From CAVXFB01 sp963760935 (GTDB taxonomy: Bacteria > Planctomycetota > Planctomycetia > Pirellulales > Thermoguttaceae), in the NCBI GenBank assembly GCA_963760935.1, contig CAVXFB010000007.1:62001-126000 (forward strand): a DNA stretch of 64,000 bases, in the 5' to 3' direction. A program made the translations under genes and the position numbers. A model generated the notes under the pieces. It was given only the letters and a program-made list of their open reading frames with translations. It was not told the origin of the DNA and did not search any database. Below, piece by piece: positions 8,944 to 18,476 of the stretch; position 1 is the stretch's first letter, and every line of letters begins with the position of its first letter.

Positions 8944-10445
8944 TTTACCTCCTTCTTGCGCTTCTTCGACGAGCTCGGGGCCTCCTTGATCTTACCGAGG
9001 CACTCGATGGTAAAATCCACGTCGACGACCTCTTTGTTCGCCGACAGCGGCAACCGTATGTCGGTCACAACTGAAGTGAAGTCCCGTTTCCAGAGACGAT
9101 CTCGCGGGATAGCGTGAAGAAACGTTTCGATATCGTGTGGAATCGAGCCGTTCTTTGCGAGAGGAGCAGCCCCCTGAAGGTGGAACGTACGCTCCGTCTT
9201 TGACTTTCCCCCACAATTCAGTGGATTGCGACCATTGAAAATATTGAGTTCGGCATGGGCCGGCAAACGCTCCGACAGATCACGAATGTAATCCGTCCAC
9301 TGAATGCGGCTTTCGAGGTATGAACGAGTCGCCGCCAACCTTTCGGTCATCGCTTTCTTGTCTTTTTCCAGATGGGCCACATCGGCCGAAGCCAGGCAGG
9401 CATGCTGAGCATTTTGTGCCCGCAACATGACGTACGACTCGTCGAGCTTCATCGAGTGAGCAGTAAGCACAACGCCCAAGCAGCCGACCAATCCGGCCGC
9501 AATGGCCATTTCTCCCCATGGGAAAATCTCCTTGATCGGAGCGCGCGACTTGAGTGAACGAGACAGATCGAATGCCTTGACATCCTGGCTCAGGCCACCC
9601 AACGCTAGTCCATGCGCCATGGCAGCACCATCAAGGGCTGGCCCGTCGTGCCATAGGACGCGAGTTCCTATCTCGCTGGCGAACTGCTCCTGCTGCATGC
9701 GCTCGTGCAAATCGGCCCGGCCATGGATCATCACATAATCCAGCGGCGTTTCAATTCCGTAGTGGCGGTGCTGCGTCCGCAGCGTCCGCCCTGCCGAAAG
9801 AATGGCGAGGCACTCCATTCCTGGAGCCAGGATAAAGGGCCTCCATCCGATCGGCAGATCACCGGCGGTCAATACCGCCAGCCCATGCGTGGCGCCCAAA
9901 AACACCCGCATCAGCATTTTCGACCGGCGCGGCGACCGATGCTGTTGGCTCGCCAGCCGCAATAAGGCGCAGGGCGCCGGCTCGCTACGAAGTGGACGGA
10001 TGCCCAACCGGTTCAAATTTGCCAAGATGCCCGAAATGTATTTCTTGCGGCACGTTACCACGCTGGCAACCGCCGACTTATTCACCACACTGCGCATCAG
10101 ATCGACCGTCAGATCCTCCACACTAATGTTGGCAGAACATAGCGCCTTCTGAAGCACGGACTCAGGCGACGTGACGCCGCTCGTAGGCGCGAGCCGTGTG
10201 CCGAAGAACACTCGGCTGCTCGGCAGTCCTACGGAGACCGGTATGCGACGCTTCGTGCCTAGGAGCGATAGGAGCAGCCGCTCCATCACTGCGGGCATAT
10301 CTTGGGGCGTGCAGGGCTCCCGGAACGACTCAATTTCAATCGGTCCCAATGGCGTGCTCGCCATCTTGCTGACGGCGACCTCATCCTCGCCGAGATACAA
10401 GCCGACTGCCTTGCGAAGGGCGATTTGTGTAAGCGGTGATTTCAT
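8940..10445 (-). CDS. PilM/PilN-like fused pilus assembly protein
   Basis: From the ATG at 10445 there are 501 residues. The first ~300 resemble a divergent actin-like PilM (VGLYLGEDEVAVSKM, then VSVGLPSSRVFF). A transmembrane helix follows near residue 325 (GEMAIAAGLVGCLGVVLTAH), then a coiled coil and an ~110-residue PilN-like periplasmic domain ending in a lysine-rich tail. Canonical nucleotide motifs of PilM are not obvious. The fusion plus a downstream PilO-like protein reproduces the PilMNO order. Start chosen because it removes a 17-residue upstream stretch of low plausibility. Confidence 0.7.
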   Translation of the reverse strand: MKSPLTQIALRKAVGLYLGEDEVAVSKMASTPLGPIEIESFREPCTPQDMPAVMERLLLSLLGTKRRIPVSVGLPSSRVFFGTRLAPTSGVTSPESVLQKALCSANISVEDLTVDLMRSVVNKSAVASVVTCRKKYISGILANLNRLGIRPLRSEPAPCALLRLASQQHRSPRRSKMLMRVFLGATHGLAVLTAGDLPIGWRPFILAPGMECLAILSAGRTLRTQHRHYGIETPLDYVMIHGRADLHERMQQEQFASEIGTRVLWHDGPALDGAAMAHGLALGGLSQDVKAFDLSRSLKSRAPIKEIFPWGEMAIAAGLVGCLGVVLTAHSMKLDESYVMLRAQNAQHACLASADVAHLEKDKKAMTERLAATRSYLESRIQWTDYIRDLSERLPAHAELNIFNGRNPLNCGGKSKTERTFHLQGAAPLAKNGSIPHDIETFLHAIPRDRLWKRDFTSVVTDIRLPLSANKEVVDVDFTIECLGKIKEAPSSSKKRKKEVK

Positions 10446-10545
10446 AGCGTCACGGTTCGCCTTGCGGTCGCTGGGCAAGTCGCGGCCACTCCTCATCGGC
10501 AGCGGAACAACGATCCTTCAAGTCGGTGGGCACAACAGCTTGCAC

Positions 10546-10582
10546 AAAAAAAGTGGGCGACCGAGAGCACTCGGCCGCCCAC
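10546..10582 (-). terminator. Rho-independent terminator after the major pseudopilin
   Basis: On the minus strand a 13-bp G+C-rich stem (GTGGGCGGCCGAG pairing with CTCGGTCGCCCAC, one G-T pair) with loop TGCT is followed directly by seven T residues. It begins about 30 bp after the pseudopilin stop codon. It would end or attenuate transcription, so the abundant pilin can be expressed above the downstream machinery genes. Confidence 0.88.
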
Positions 10583-10613
10583 GACTACGGCTCTCAAGAT
10601 GCAGTAGTATTTT

Positions 10614-11099
10614 CTAGTTCGGATCGACCGCAGCCGTAATCGGCAAGGGGCTGATCTCGGCGCAAGCCTCGTTGGTGACGATGGTGCTGGTATTCACAAA
10701 ACCATCTTGGCTGAAGATCACCGTGTACGGGCCATAGCTACTGGTGGCCTCAGTGCGCGTCAACGTCAACTGCCATTTCGGCGGCACGTTGCCCGTTGCA
10801 TTGAACGGCGTCACGCTCCAATCGGCAACCACGGGAGCGTCAAAATACTTCAGCGGCGACTGGTTGATGTCCAACTCGGTGACATCGGCCGTGTAGTTAC
10901 CTTCTTTGGCCAGGTAGCGCTCTTCAGCGGCGCGAACGGCGGCCAAGTATGCGAAGGCTTCCGACGCCTTGGTGCGCTCGACCGACTTCATGAACCGCGG
11001 CACGCCAAAAGCGGCCAGCACGCCGATGATTACGATGACCACGGCCAGTTCAACCAACGTGAACCCTTTGCGAGTCCCAACTTCTGGTTTACGACTCAT
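10614..11099 (-). CDS. gspG: Major pseudopilin, GspG/PilA-like
   Basis: A 161-residue prepilin with KGFTLVELAVVIVIIGVLAA at residues 11-30, including the Glu5 needed for pilin packing. The helix continues FMKSVERTKASEAFAYLAAV and is followed by a compact beta domain. Size and form match a major pseudopilin (GspG) or type IVa pilin. It has its own downstream terminator and a separate leader upstream (11100-11448), suggesting higher expression than the other components. It lies between the secretin gene and the pilMNOP-like genes. Confidence 0.85.
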   Translation of the reverse strand: MSRKPEVGTRKGFTLVELAVVIVIIGVLAAFGVPRFMKSVERTKASEAFAYLAAVRAAEERYLAKEGNYTADVTELDINQSPLKYFDAPVVADWSVTPFNATGNVPPKWQLTLTRTEATSSYGPYTVIFSQDGFVNTSTIVTNEACAEISPLPITAAVDPN

Positions 11100-11448
11100 A
11101 CTGCATCTCCCTTGGGATTGGGCGCCACTCGGGCGCGTGAAATGGAAAACGGCTTGTTGTTCCGATTCAGGTCTTGCCCGATTGGACGCCCGTCCAGTTT
11201 AATCAGAGCCTTCCTGAACCACTGTAAAATGGATAGGTCAGGAAAGTTGGGGTGTCAAATGACAGATGCCCGCGGCCGTCAGATGGGCATCAAAGAAACG
11301 GGAGAATAAGACAGGTATTCCCGCCGTATTGGACAACGCGATTTGCCTGGCGTACTAATCGTTACAGTCGGCACAGAGCGAATTGACGCACCGCCGAATC
11401 ACGCTTGCCATCAGATATGCAGGCCGGGGAACCGGATATGGTCCATCG

Positions 11449-13585
11449 CTACCGTGTGGCGCCAGCACTCCGTCCAGCCGTCGCCGGCTCGATTGCTTCG
11501 ACCGGATCCGCTGATTGTGGGTCGCCCTCGGTGCATGGCGGGCATGGCGGCGGGATTTCGTATAGGCTGGGACCATCCTTCGCTTGGCCAAGCGGACATT
11601 GACTTACTCGGCGATCGAGTCCCAAGGCACGGGGCGGTCCAAGATGGTTGAGCCCCTCGGGACAGTCTGGCCGCCATATGTGCGGCGTCAGGATCACTAT
11701 CAGCTCCTTCTTCTTCACGTGATCCTCCCAATCGCCGAATAGCCAGCCGATCCACGGCAGTCGGCTCAAAACGGGCAATCCGTTCTGCTGTTTTTCAATC
11801 TCGTTGTCAATCAGCCCGCCAATCACCAGCGTCGTTCCGTTTGGCACCAGAACGTTGGTAGTGACCTGCGCCGCATTGATTTGCGGAATGCCCTCCGAGT
11901 CAATGATGCCGGAACTGCGTTCGGGGTGTATTTCCATGCGGATGTTGCCATCGGAATAAATGAACGGGCGCGAGCGCAACTGGGTGCCGACGTCGGTAAA
12001 TTCGATCTTTTGGACCGTACTAGTCTGCGTCTGAGTGGTCGTGGCATAGCCCAAGCGATCGCCCAGGTGAATTTCGGCCCGCTGCTTGTTCAATACAGTT
12101 AAGCGAGGACAGGCTAGCACTTTTGTCTCGCCCAACGTCTCCAAGGCCTTAATGAACCCCGTCGTATTCGTGCCGGTAAAACCGAACTTGAGGCCGCTTG
12201 CGTTTTCAGAAAATCCGCTGAACGGATCGCCGGCTAGCTTTCCGAGCGGCGTAATGACCGAAGCGGGCGTGAAGCCTGCCGCAGCATTAATCACAGCGCC
12301 GTTGCCGACCACGCCCAGGGCCCGCTGCGCCATCCAACAGGCCAAAGTTCACGCCGAGTTCCATGCCTTTTTCCAGCTTAACGCTGACAATTACCGCCTC
12401 GATGACCACCTGGGAGGGCTGAACGTCGAACTCAGCGACGATGCGATCGATCTTTTTCAGCACGTGCTCATAATCCTGGACTACAACGATTTCACCGCCG
12501 GCCAGTGAATTACCGCCGGCCTTCACCTCTTTGCCGCTGGCAGCCTCTGCTGCCTTGGTCGCGTCGCTCATTAGGCCCGTCTCACTATCCGGCGAGGCAC
12601 TGACGGTCCCCTGTTTGCTGAGCAGGCCCTCGATCATCTTTGCAACGTCGAGACTCTTTACATAGTTCAGCCGATATATCCGAACCGGCAAATCGTCCTC
12701 TTGGCTTAGATTGAATTCCTGTATGGTCGAGACGTAGATGATGTCTTTCTCGCGGCGAACGATCAGCCGGCACAGCTTGGAAATCGCACCAAGCGTTTCA
12801 TCCAGGCTCTTATCTCGGAGATCAAGCGTCACGGTGCCAACCACACCGGGCGACACCAGAATGTTCAAATTGGCCTGGCGGCTCAACATCTCCAACGTCT
12901 TTCGCACCTCCATATTGTCAACGTGCAGCGTGATCGGTGGGTTTCGGAGCGGTGTCGCCGTCAGCGGAGATGGCGGTGGCGCACCGATCGGCGACGCGGT
13001 TGGCGTCGGGATTAGCGTCATACCCTTTGGCACCGGATTTTCAGCCGAATTGGCCGTCGCCGAGCTCGCCGTCCCCTTCATGGGTTTGACAGGAGGTGCC
13101 GCAGCCGTGTCACGACGTGTCGCTACCGGTTGTGCCATGTCCTGAGGCTCAATCGGCGCCGTAGTCAAGTTCGCGCGGTCCGGTGGCGCTTCGGCCGAGG
13201 GAGACGTCGCTGTCGTCTTGATTGGTTTGGCCTTGGGTGGCGGCACCGTCTTGGCAGTCGGTGATTCGGTGTCGGCCGACTCCGCCATGAACTGAGCCGT
13301 TGTTCCAACTTTGTCCGACTCCGATGCCGGAGCCTCATACGCCGCAAGTTGAATGCCGTTGCTGGCCGCCCCTAACGAGTCGCCCGTGGCGGACGTCGGC
13401 CGCAGAGTTACGGGCGGCAGCCGTACGACTTTTTGCTGGCTATCCATGGTGGCGGCCGCGATCGGCATCGGTGTGTCATTGTGCCTGCGCGGGAGCGAGA
13501 CCTGGGCACAACCCAGCAATAGAATGCACGGGCCAAACATGAGGATCGTCAGCGATACTATTCTGCGTTGCTGCATCTCGTCCAA
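11449..13585 (-). CDS. gspD: Secretin GspD/PilQ (frameshifted)
   Basis: An outer-membrane secretin of about 710 residues when joined. It begins with a lipoprotein-type signal (MFGPCILLLGCAQV) and a long Pro/Ala/Thr linker. N-domains follow (DLRDKSLDETLGAISKLCRL, RIYRLNYVKSLDVAKMIEGL). The secretin core includes VPNGTTLVIGGLIDNE and VLSRLPWIGWLFG, with ELIVILTPHI near the end. The frame changes near 12335, between MELGVNFGLLDG and LGVVGNGAVINAAAG. The unusual Pro/Cys-rich C-tail has no recognised match. It is the first gene of the leftward secretion/pilus operon. Confidence 0.88.
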
Positions 13586-13812
13586 ATATCGCTTTCTGCA
13601 GCCCTATCGGGCCGAGTTGGGGGCATCTATCGCCACCCGTCCGCGTCCCTACTATGTGCGCACTGACACGCTGAGCGCAAATGAATGCGTATTGCCTAGT
13701 AGAATCGGGCGATTTGCAGCGGAACTTAACGGTTTTTCCGCTTGCGGAAGATAGACAAGATACAACGGCACCATCGCTGGCACGACGATGTTGCGGACAC
13801 CACGCTGAAGTA

Positions 13813-14451
13813 CTATGTGTGGCTCTGCTGGTAGATGGCCTCGATAAGGCTCTGTACGTCTTTGAACTTCTTCTTCGACGCAATCGCCATATCCAGCAGC
13901 CGCCGGGCCTCGCTCTCCGAATGGCCTAGCGATCGGAGGACTTCGAAAGTTTCCGAAACAACGTCGGACCCCACCTCGGAGAGGTTCAGTTCTGCACGGG
14001 CCACCATCAGCGCGAACTTGGGCACTTTGCGCCGCAGCTTGGCGATGATTCGCTCCGCCATCGCCGGGCCGATGCCAGGAAGCGAGGCCAACGCCGTGGC
14101 ATCCTGCTCCTCAATGGCCGTGGCAACCTCTTTGACCGGTCGGACCATCGCACGCAACGCCTTCTTCACTCCCACCCCGTCGACCGAACAGAACAGCTCG
14201 AAGAATTCCCGCTCCACTTCACTCAAGAATCCGATGACCCGAGGCGTCATTCGCCCCTGCATGGGGTTGCCTTCCAGGTATTCGATCGTGTGCAAACTGA
14301 CCGACTGGTTCAACTCGGTTTGCAACTGCCGCCGGGTGAACTCGGGAATCAACACCTCGTACTCGAACGAGTCGATCTTCAGCGTCAAGGTGTCGCCACG
14401 CAGCACGACCAGTTGCCCGGTGATTTTTGTTATCAAGGCGGCCTTCTCCAC
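13813..14451 (-). CDS. ruvA: Holliday junction branch migration protein RuvA
   Basis: A 212-residue DNA-binding subunit of the RuvAB branch-migration motor. The N-terminal OB fold begins ITKITGQLVVLRGD. Two helix-hairpin-helix motifs are visible, CSVDGVGVKKALRAM near residue 87 and LASLPGIGPAMAERIIAKL near residue 120. The C-terminal RuvB-binding helices contain EVLRSLGHSESEARRLL. It lies 119 bp downstream of ruvC in the same direction. ruvB is not in this window. Confidence 0.93.
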   Translation of the reverse strand: MEKAALITKITGQLVVLRGDTLTLKIDSFEYEVLIPEFTRRQLQTELNQSVSLHTIEYLEGNPMQGRMTPRVIGFLSEVEREFFELFCSVDGVGVKKALRAMVRPVKEVATAIEEQDATALASLPGIGPAMAERIIAKLRRKVPKFALMVARAELNLSEVGSDVVSETFEVLRSLGHSESEARRLLDMAIASKKKFKDVQSLIEAIYQQSHT

Positions 14452-14570
14452 AAATTAGACAGAGGTGCGTGAATTCCGAACAGGCTGGGCGTTGGTCATC
14501 ATGAGCCCAACAAACGATCGCTTCTGCCGGCGCGGAGTTGCTTCGCCGCGCTCAGCGTGACGAACGATGC

Positions 14571-15068
14571 TCACTTTGTGACTTTTGCTTTGTCCTTTAG
14601 GTAATAGTGGCACAGCGCCGCAGCCAGGGCATCGGCCACGTCGGGAGGCTCAGGCGGGGCAGCAAGTGCCAATTCACGCTGAATCGCCCGCTGCACTTGC
14701 GACTTCGGCGCCCGGCCGTTGCCGGTTAGTATTCGTTTGATCTGTGTGGCCGCATAATGTTTCACCGGAACATCGGCCTCGGCGGCGGCCAGACAGATGA
14801 CGCCTCGTGCATGGCCCATCAGAATCGCCGTCCGCGGTCGCTCGTAGTGCGAGTAGAGTTCCTCCAGGGCCATCACGTTAGGTCGCAGGCTGGCGATCAC
14901 CTCCGCAACGCCCTCATGGATTTCGACCAGCCGTTTGGTGAGCGACCCCTTTGATCTTCCACGGACTACACCGGCCTCGCACAGTCGCAAGCGGCCAGCC
15001 TCAAACTCCAGCACACCATAGCCGGTGATGTTCAAGCCGGGGTCAATACCGAGAATGCGAAGGGTCAT
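14571..15068 (-). CDS. ruvC: Crossover junction endodeoxyribonuclease RuvC
   Basis: RuvC resolves Holliday junctions as a dimer. The ATG at 15068 gives 165 residues starting MTLRILGIDPGLNITGYG. Catalytic acidic residues are visible: Asp9, Glu in ALEELYSHYE near residue 70, and the Asp pair in DVADALAAALCH near residue 148. A longer start at 15092 adds eight residues of no conserved character. It is followed by ruvA, giving a ruvC-ruvA order. A heptad-type inverted repeat occupies the space between cysS and ruvC. Confidence 0.94.
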   Translation of the reverse strand: MTLRILGIDPGLNITGYGVLEFEAGRLRLCEAGVVRGRSKGSLTKRLVEIHEGVAEVIASLRPNVMALEELYSHYERPRTAILMGHARGVICLAAAEADVPVKHYAATQIKRILTGNGRAPKSQVQRAIQRELALAAPPEPPDVADALAAALCHYYLKDKAKVTK

Positions 15069-15080
15069 GGGCGGTAAGAC

Positions 15081-15206
15081 TGTAAATGGCAAATGACGAA
15101 ACTCGAATGTCGAAACAATGGCGCATGCCGAATTAACTCTTCCACATGACCGCCTAGGTGTGTCCTCGTCATTCTACGCGCCGACATTCGCCATTGTCTA
15201 TTTTGC
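15081..15206. repeat. Heptad-periodic inverted repeat, cysS-ruvC gap
   Basis: The left arm (15081-15122) reads as consecutive 7-mers TGTAAAT GGCAAAT GACGAAA and onwards. The right arm (15167-15206), read on the other strand, gives GCAAAAT AGACAAT GGCGAAT and onwards. The arms are related 7-bp-period arrays in opposite orientation, separated by about 45 bp. The right arm overlaps the cysS stop codon. Confidence 0.65.
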
Positions 15207-16727
15207 AATGCTCCACTGTGTCCCGCCGGGCCGATCTTCGAGCGTTACGCCAATCTCGGCGAGCGTGTTGCGGATTCGATCAGCCGTGGCAAAATCCTTC
15301 TTCTTGCGAGCCTCGGCACGCAGGTCGATCAGCAGCGTCATGAGTTTGCCGGCCAACTCATCGCCGCCGGGCGCCTTTTCGTCTTGCGGCTTGCGGAACA
15401 GGCCCAACGTCGCGGTTAGTTCGCGAAGCGTGAGCGCACCTTGCCGCAGCGCGTCGACCTTCGCAGGACTGCGTTTGGCCGGCTCTTCGAGTTTCTCGTC
15501 ATCGGCATACTTATTCAGCGCCCGAACAAGATCAAACAGCGCGCCGATCGCGCCGCCCGTATTGAAATCGTCGTCCATCGCTTCCAAAAACCGCTGTCGG
15601 TACTCAGCGACCAATTGGTGCTCGACGGAGTCGCCGGCGGTCCGGGTCGCCGGCGCGGCGAGCGTGTAGAAGTTCTCGCCCGAGATTCGCTCGGTCCGCT
15701 TGATGAAACGGTAGAACGTATCCATGCCGGTTTCGACCTCGCGGATGCGTTCGTCGCTAAAGTCGATAGGCCGTCGATATTGCGTGGAAAGGACGAAGAA
15801 GCGGATGGTTTCGCCGGAGAATTGCTTGAGCAAATCGCGAAATGGCGCCGAGCCCTTCGATTTGCTGATCTTGCCAACCTCTTGGGCAGTGAGGTCACCC
15901 TCGGATGGTCGCGTGAGCCGGCCGCCCACCTTGCCGACCTCGCTGCTGGCCTGCATCAATCCGTTGTGCAGCCAATACTTGGCCATTGGCTTGCCGTGGC
16001 AACACTCACTCTGCGCGATCTCGTTTTCATGGTGCGGAAAGATCAGATCGAGCCCGCCGCCGTGAATGTCGAACGATTCGCCCAGCAGTTTGCGGCTCAT
16101 GGCGGAGCACTCGATGTGCCAACCGGGCCGGCCTGGTCCCCAGGGACTGGGCCACGAGGGCTCGCCGGGCTTGGCCGACTTCCATAGCGCAAAGTCGGCG
16201 CTCGAGCGTTTACGTTCGGCCATCCCACCTCCTTCACCGCGCATCGCATCCACGCCGCGATGACTTAGCTTGCCATAGTCCGGCGCTTTGCTCACCTCGA
16301 AGTACACGTCTCCGTCCGCCTCATACGCATTGCCCTTCTTTATCAGACATTGCGTCAACGCGATTATCTCATCCATCGTCTCAGTGCAACGAGGGAAGTG
16401 GTCGATCGCGTCGACGCCCAACGCCGCGAGGTTATTCATGTAATCGGCGGTCATTTCGGCCGCCAATTGGGACATCGGCATGCCACGACTGTTCGACTCG
16501 GCAATCAGCTTGTCGTCCACGTCGGTGATGTTGACCACCAGCGTGACTTGATAGCCGTTGTACGTCAGATACCGCTTGATGGCATCGAAGATGACCGGTC
16601 CTACCATGTGTCCAATGTGGCTGGGCTTGTAGACCGTCGGCCCACAAAGGTAAATGCCAACCTTGCCCGGCCGAACCGGTTCAAAGGGCTCTTTCGTTCG
16701 CGTAAGGGTGTTGTAGACGCGGAGCAT
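15198..16727 (-). CDS. cysS: Cysteinyl-tRNA synthetase
   Basis: A class I synthetase of 509 residues charging tRNA-Cys. The N-terminus YLCGPTVYKPSHIGHM holds the Zn-binding Cys and the HIGH motif. Further Zn ligands appear in GWHIECSAM and FPHHENEIAQSE. The KMSKS loop is present as KISKSKG near residue 285. The C-terminal anticodon-binding region (GGAIGALFDLVRALNKY) is intact. A ~25-residue stretch (QASSEVGKVGGRLTRPSEGD) before KISKSKG looks like an insertion relative to the usual sequence. ispF lies immediately upstream. Confidence 0.96.
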   Translation of the reverse strand: MLRVYNTLTRTKEPFEPVRPGKVGIYLCGPTVYKPSHIGHMVGPVIFDAIKRYLTYNGYQVTLVVNITDVDDKLIAESNSRGMPMSQLAAEMTADYMNNLAALGVDAIDHFPRCTETMDEIIALTQCLIKKGNAYEADGDVYFEVSKAPDYGKLSHRGVDAMRGEGGGMAERKRSSADFALWKSAKPGEPSWPSPWGPGRPGWHIECSAMSRKLLGESFDIHGGGLDLIFPHHENEIAQSECCHGKPMAKYWLHNGLMQASSEVGKVGGRLTRPSEGDLTAQEVGKISKSKGSAPFRDLLKQFSGETIRFFVLSTQYRRPIDFSDERIREVETGMDTFYRFIKRTERISGENFYTLAAPATRTAGDSVEHQLVAEYRQRFLEAMDDDFNTGGAIGALFDLVRALNKYADDEKLEEPAKRSPAKVDALRQGALTLRELTATLGLFRKPQDEKAPGGDELAGKLMTLLIDLRAEARKKKDFATADRIRNTLAEIGVTLEDRPGGTQWSIAK

Positions 16728-16735
16728 GTTGTAAT

Positions 16736-16770
16736 AGTGTGGCTAGTGGCTAGTGGTCAGCGGCGAGCAG
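16736..16770. repeat. Heptad tandem array, ispF-cysS gap
   Basis: Five consecutive 7-mers, AGTGTGG CTAGTGG CTAGTGG then TCAGCGG CGAGCAG, fill the short gap before the cysS start. The motif is the same CTAGTGG word used in the larger element at 33055-33135. Only one clear arm is visible. Confidence 0.6.
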
Positions 16771-16796
16771 TACGCCTAGAAGTCAGAACTCATCGG

Positions 16797-17285
16797 TCAG
16801 GCCTCGCTCTTCTCCAGCAGTACGACACACTGGGCGGAGATGGCTTCTTCGCGACCAATGGCGCCGACGCCCTCGCCGGTTTTTGCCTGGAGGCCGACGC
16901 GTTCGGGTTCAATGCTGAGGATTTCCGCCAGTCGTTCACGGATGGCTTGACGGTGGGAGAGCAGCTTGGGGCGTTGGGCAAAGATGATGCAGTCCACGTT
17001 GACGATGGTCCAACCGAGTGTCGCAACGGCGTCCAGCGCAGTGCGCAGCATTTCGGCCGAATCGCGGCCGCGGTTCTCGGGATCGGTATCGGGAAACATC
17101 TGACCCACGTCGCCTAGTGCGGCCGCGCCGAGCAATGCATCGATGACGGCATGCAACAGCGCGTCACCGTCGCTGTGGCCCACCGACTCGCGATCGTGGG
17201 GAACATCAATGCCGCCCAACCGCAGCGGCCCGCCAGGTCGCAATCGATGAGTATCGTGCCCGATGCCAACCCGCAGTGCGTCCGT
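16797..17285 (-). CDS. ispF: 2-C-methyl-D-erythritol 2,4-cyclodiphosphate synthase IspF, probable ACG start
   Basis: IspF forms the cyclodiphosphate of the MEP isoprenoid pathway. Metal ligands are visible in VGIGHDTHRL and GHSDGDALLHAVIDALLGA, and the CDP-binding KTGEGVG sits near the C-terminus. The conserved protein begins only about five residues before VGIGHD, yet no ATG, GTG or TTG is there. An ACG at 17285-17283 lies 7 bases after AGAAGGAG and would give 162 residues, the normal length. The only ATG in frame (17399) would add about 38 poorly plausible residues crossing a repeat. An ATG-to-ACG error is also possible. Confidence 0.9.
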   Translation of the reverse strand, partial: TDALRVGIGHDTHRLRPGGPLRLGGIDVPHDRESVGHSDGDALLHAVIDALLGAAALGDVGQMFPDTDPENRGRDSAEMLRTALDAVATLGWTIVNVDCIIFAQRPKLLSHRQAIRERLAEILSIEPERVGLQAKTGEGVGAIGREEAISAQCVVLLEKSEA

Positions 17286-17356
17286 GGTGTGTCTCCTTCT
17301 ACTTGTCTCACAGCAGACATGTAACGAGGGGGAATTATACAGAAACCGGACTGTAG

Positions 17357-17446
17357 GTGAAAGGCGGAATGGGAATGAATGATGAATGGCGAAGGCCAAA
17401 CGCCGAAGGCATCCAGCATTTCATTTTCCACATTCGACGTCGCTTC
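17357..17446. repeat. Heptad-periodic inverted repeat, ispF/ABC divergent region
   Basis: Left arm 7-mers include GTGAAAG GCGGAAT GGGAATG, continuing to about 17411. The right arm (17412-17446), CCAGCAT TTCATTT TCCACAT TCGACGT, carries the complement of the GAATG/AAATG words. The element separates divergent ispF and the ABC operon, so promoter signals may lie in or beside it. Confidence 0.6.
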
Positions 17447-17484
17447 TTCCCCCCGCTATGGGCGGACCTTATAATGTACCCGTT

Positions 17485-18474
17485 ATGTCCATCATTGAAC
17501 TTCAGGGGCTGGCGAAATCGTATCGGGTGTACCAGAAGAAGGAAGGACTCGGCGCCGCTATCAGCGGGCTGTTTCACCGCCGGTACCGCGTCGTCGAGGC
17601 AGTCCGCGGCATTGACCTGACGGTCGAACAGGGCGAGTTTGTGGCCTTTCTCGGGCCGAACGGCGCCGGCAAAACTACTACGCTCAAATTGCTCTCGGGC
17701 GTCATCGTGCCGAGCGGCGGCATCGCACGGGTGATGGGCTTCGTGCCTTGGAAGCGTGAAAACGCCTATCGCCGCCGCTTTGCGCTGGTTATGGGCCAGA
17801 AAAACCAACTCTGGTGGGATCTGCCCGCCGCCGAGTCGTTCCGGCTTCACCAGCAGATTTACCGTATCGAGCCAACGACGTTTGAGCGCACGCGTGACGA
17901 ACTGACCAACCTGCTCAGCGTGCGTAGACTGCTGAGCCAACCGGTCCGCGAGCTATCGCTGGGCGAGCGGATGAAGATGGAGCTGATCGCCGCGCTATTG
18001 CATTCACCCGACGTGCTGTTTCTCGACGAACCAACCATCGGGCTGGACGTGGTTGCGCAGCACAATATCCAGGTCTTTCTGAAACACTATCAGCAGCTCC
18101 GCCGAGTGACAATCTTGCTGACGAGCCACTACATGAAGGACGTGATGGCGCTGTGCCGCCGCGTCGTCATCATCGCTTTGGGGCGGATCATTTACGACGG
18201 CTCACTGTCGGGCATCATCGACCGGTTTGGCGGACACAAGATCATTTCGCTTGAAATGCTCAACGGCGAGCGACCGCTGCACTTGGACCGCTACGGTGAA
18301 GTACTCAGTGCCGAACCGCCGCGGATCAAGCTCCGCGTTGACCGCACCGTCGTGCCGGAAGTGCTCGGCAAGATCCTGGCGAATCACTCGGTCGTCGACG
18401 TGAGCGTGGAAGATCCGCCGATGGAAGAAATAATTGCCGAACTGTTTCGAACGCAAACACCCGCTTTGGAATAA
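17485..18474 (+). CDS. ABC transporter ATP-binding protein (COG4586-like)
   Basis: From the ATG at 17485 there are 329 residues. Walker A GPNGAGKTT is near residue 57, the Q-loop region reads VMGQKNQLWWDLPAAES, the signature is LSLGERMKMEL, Walker B is VLFLDEPTIGLD and the switch His lies in LLTSHYM. The long loop before Walker A and the extended C-terminal domain fit the COG4586 type of ABC-2 exporter ATPases. Two permease genes follow directly (2 bp and ~95 bp gaps). The exported substrate is unknown. Confidence 0.92.
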   Translation: MSIIELQGLAKSYRVYQKKEGLGAAISGLFHRRYRVVEAVRGIDLTVEQGEFVAFLGPNGAGKTTTLKLLSGVIVPSGGIARVMGFVPWKRENAYRRRFALVMGQKNQLWWDLPAAESFRLHQQIYRIEPTTFERTRDELTNLLSVRRLLSQPVRELSLGERMKMELIAALLHSPDVLFLDEPTIGLDVVAQHNIQVFLKHYQQLRRVTILLTSHYMKDVMALCRRVVIIALGRIIYDGSLSGIIDRFGGHKIISLEMLNGERPLHLDRYGEVLSAEPPRIKLRVDRTVVPEVLGKILANHSVVDVSVEDPPMEEIIAELFRTQTPALE

Positions 18475-18476
18475 CT

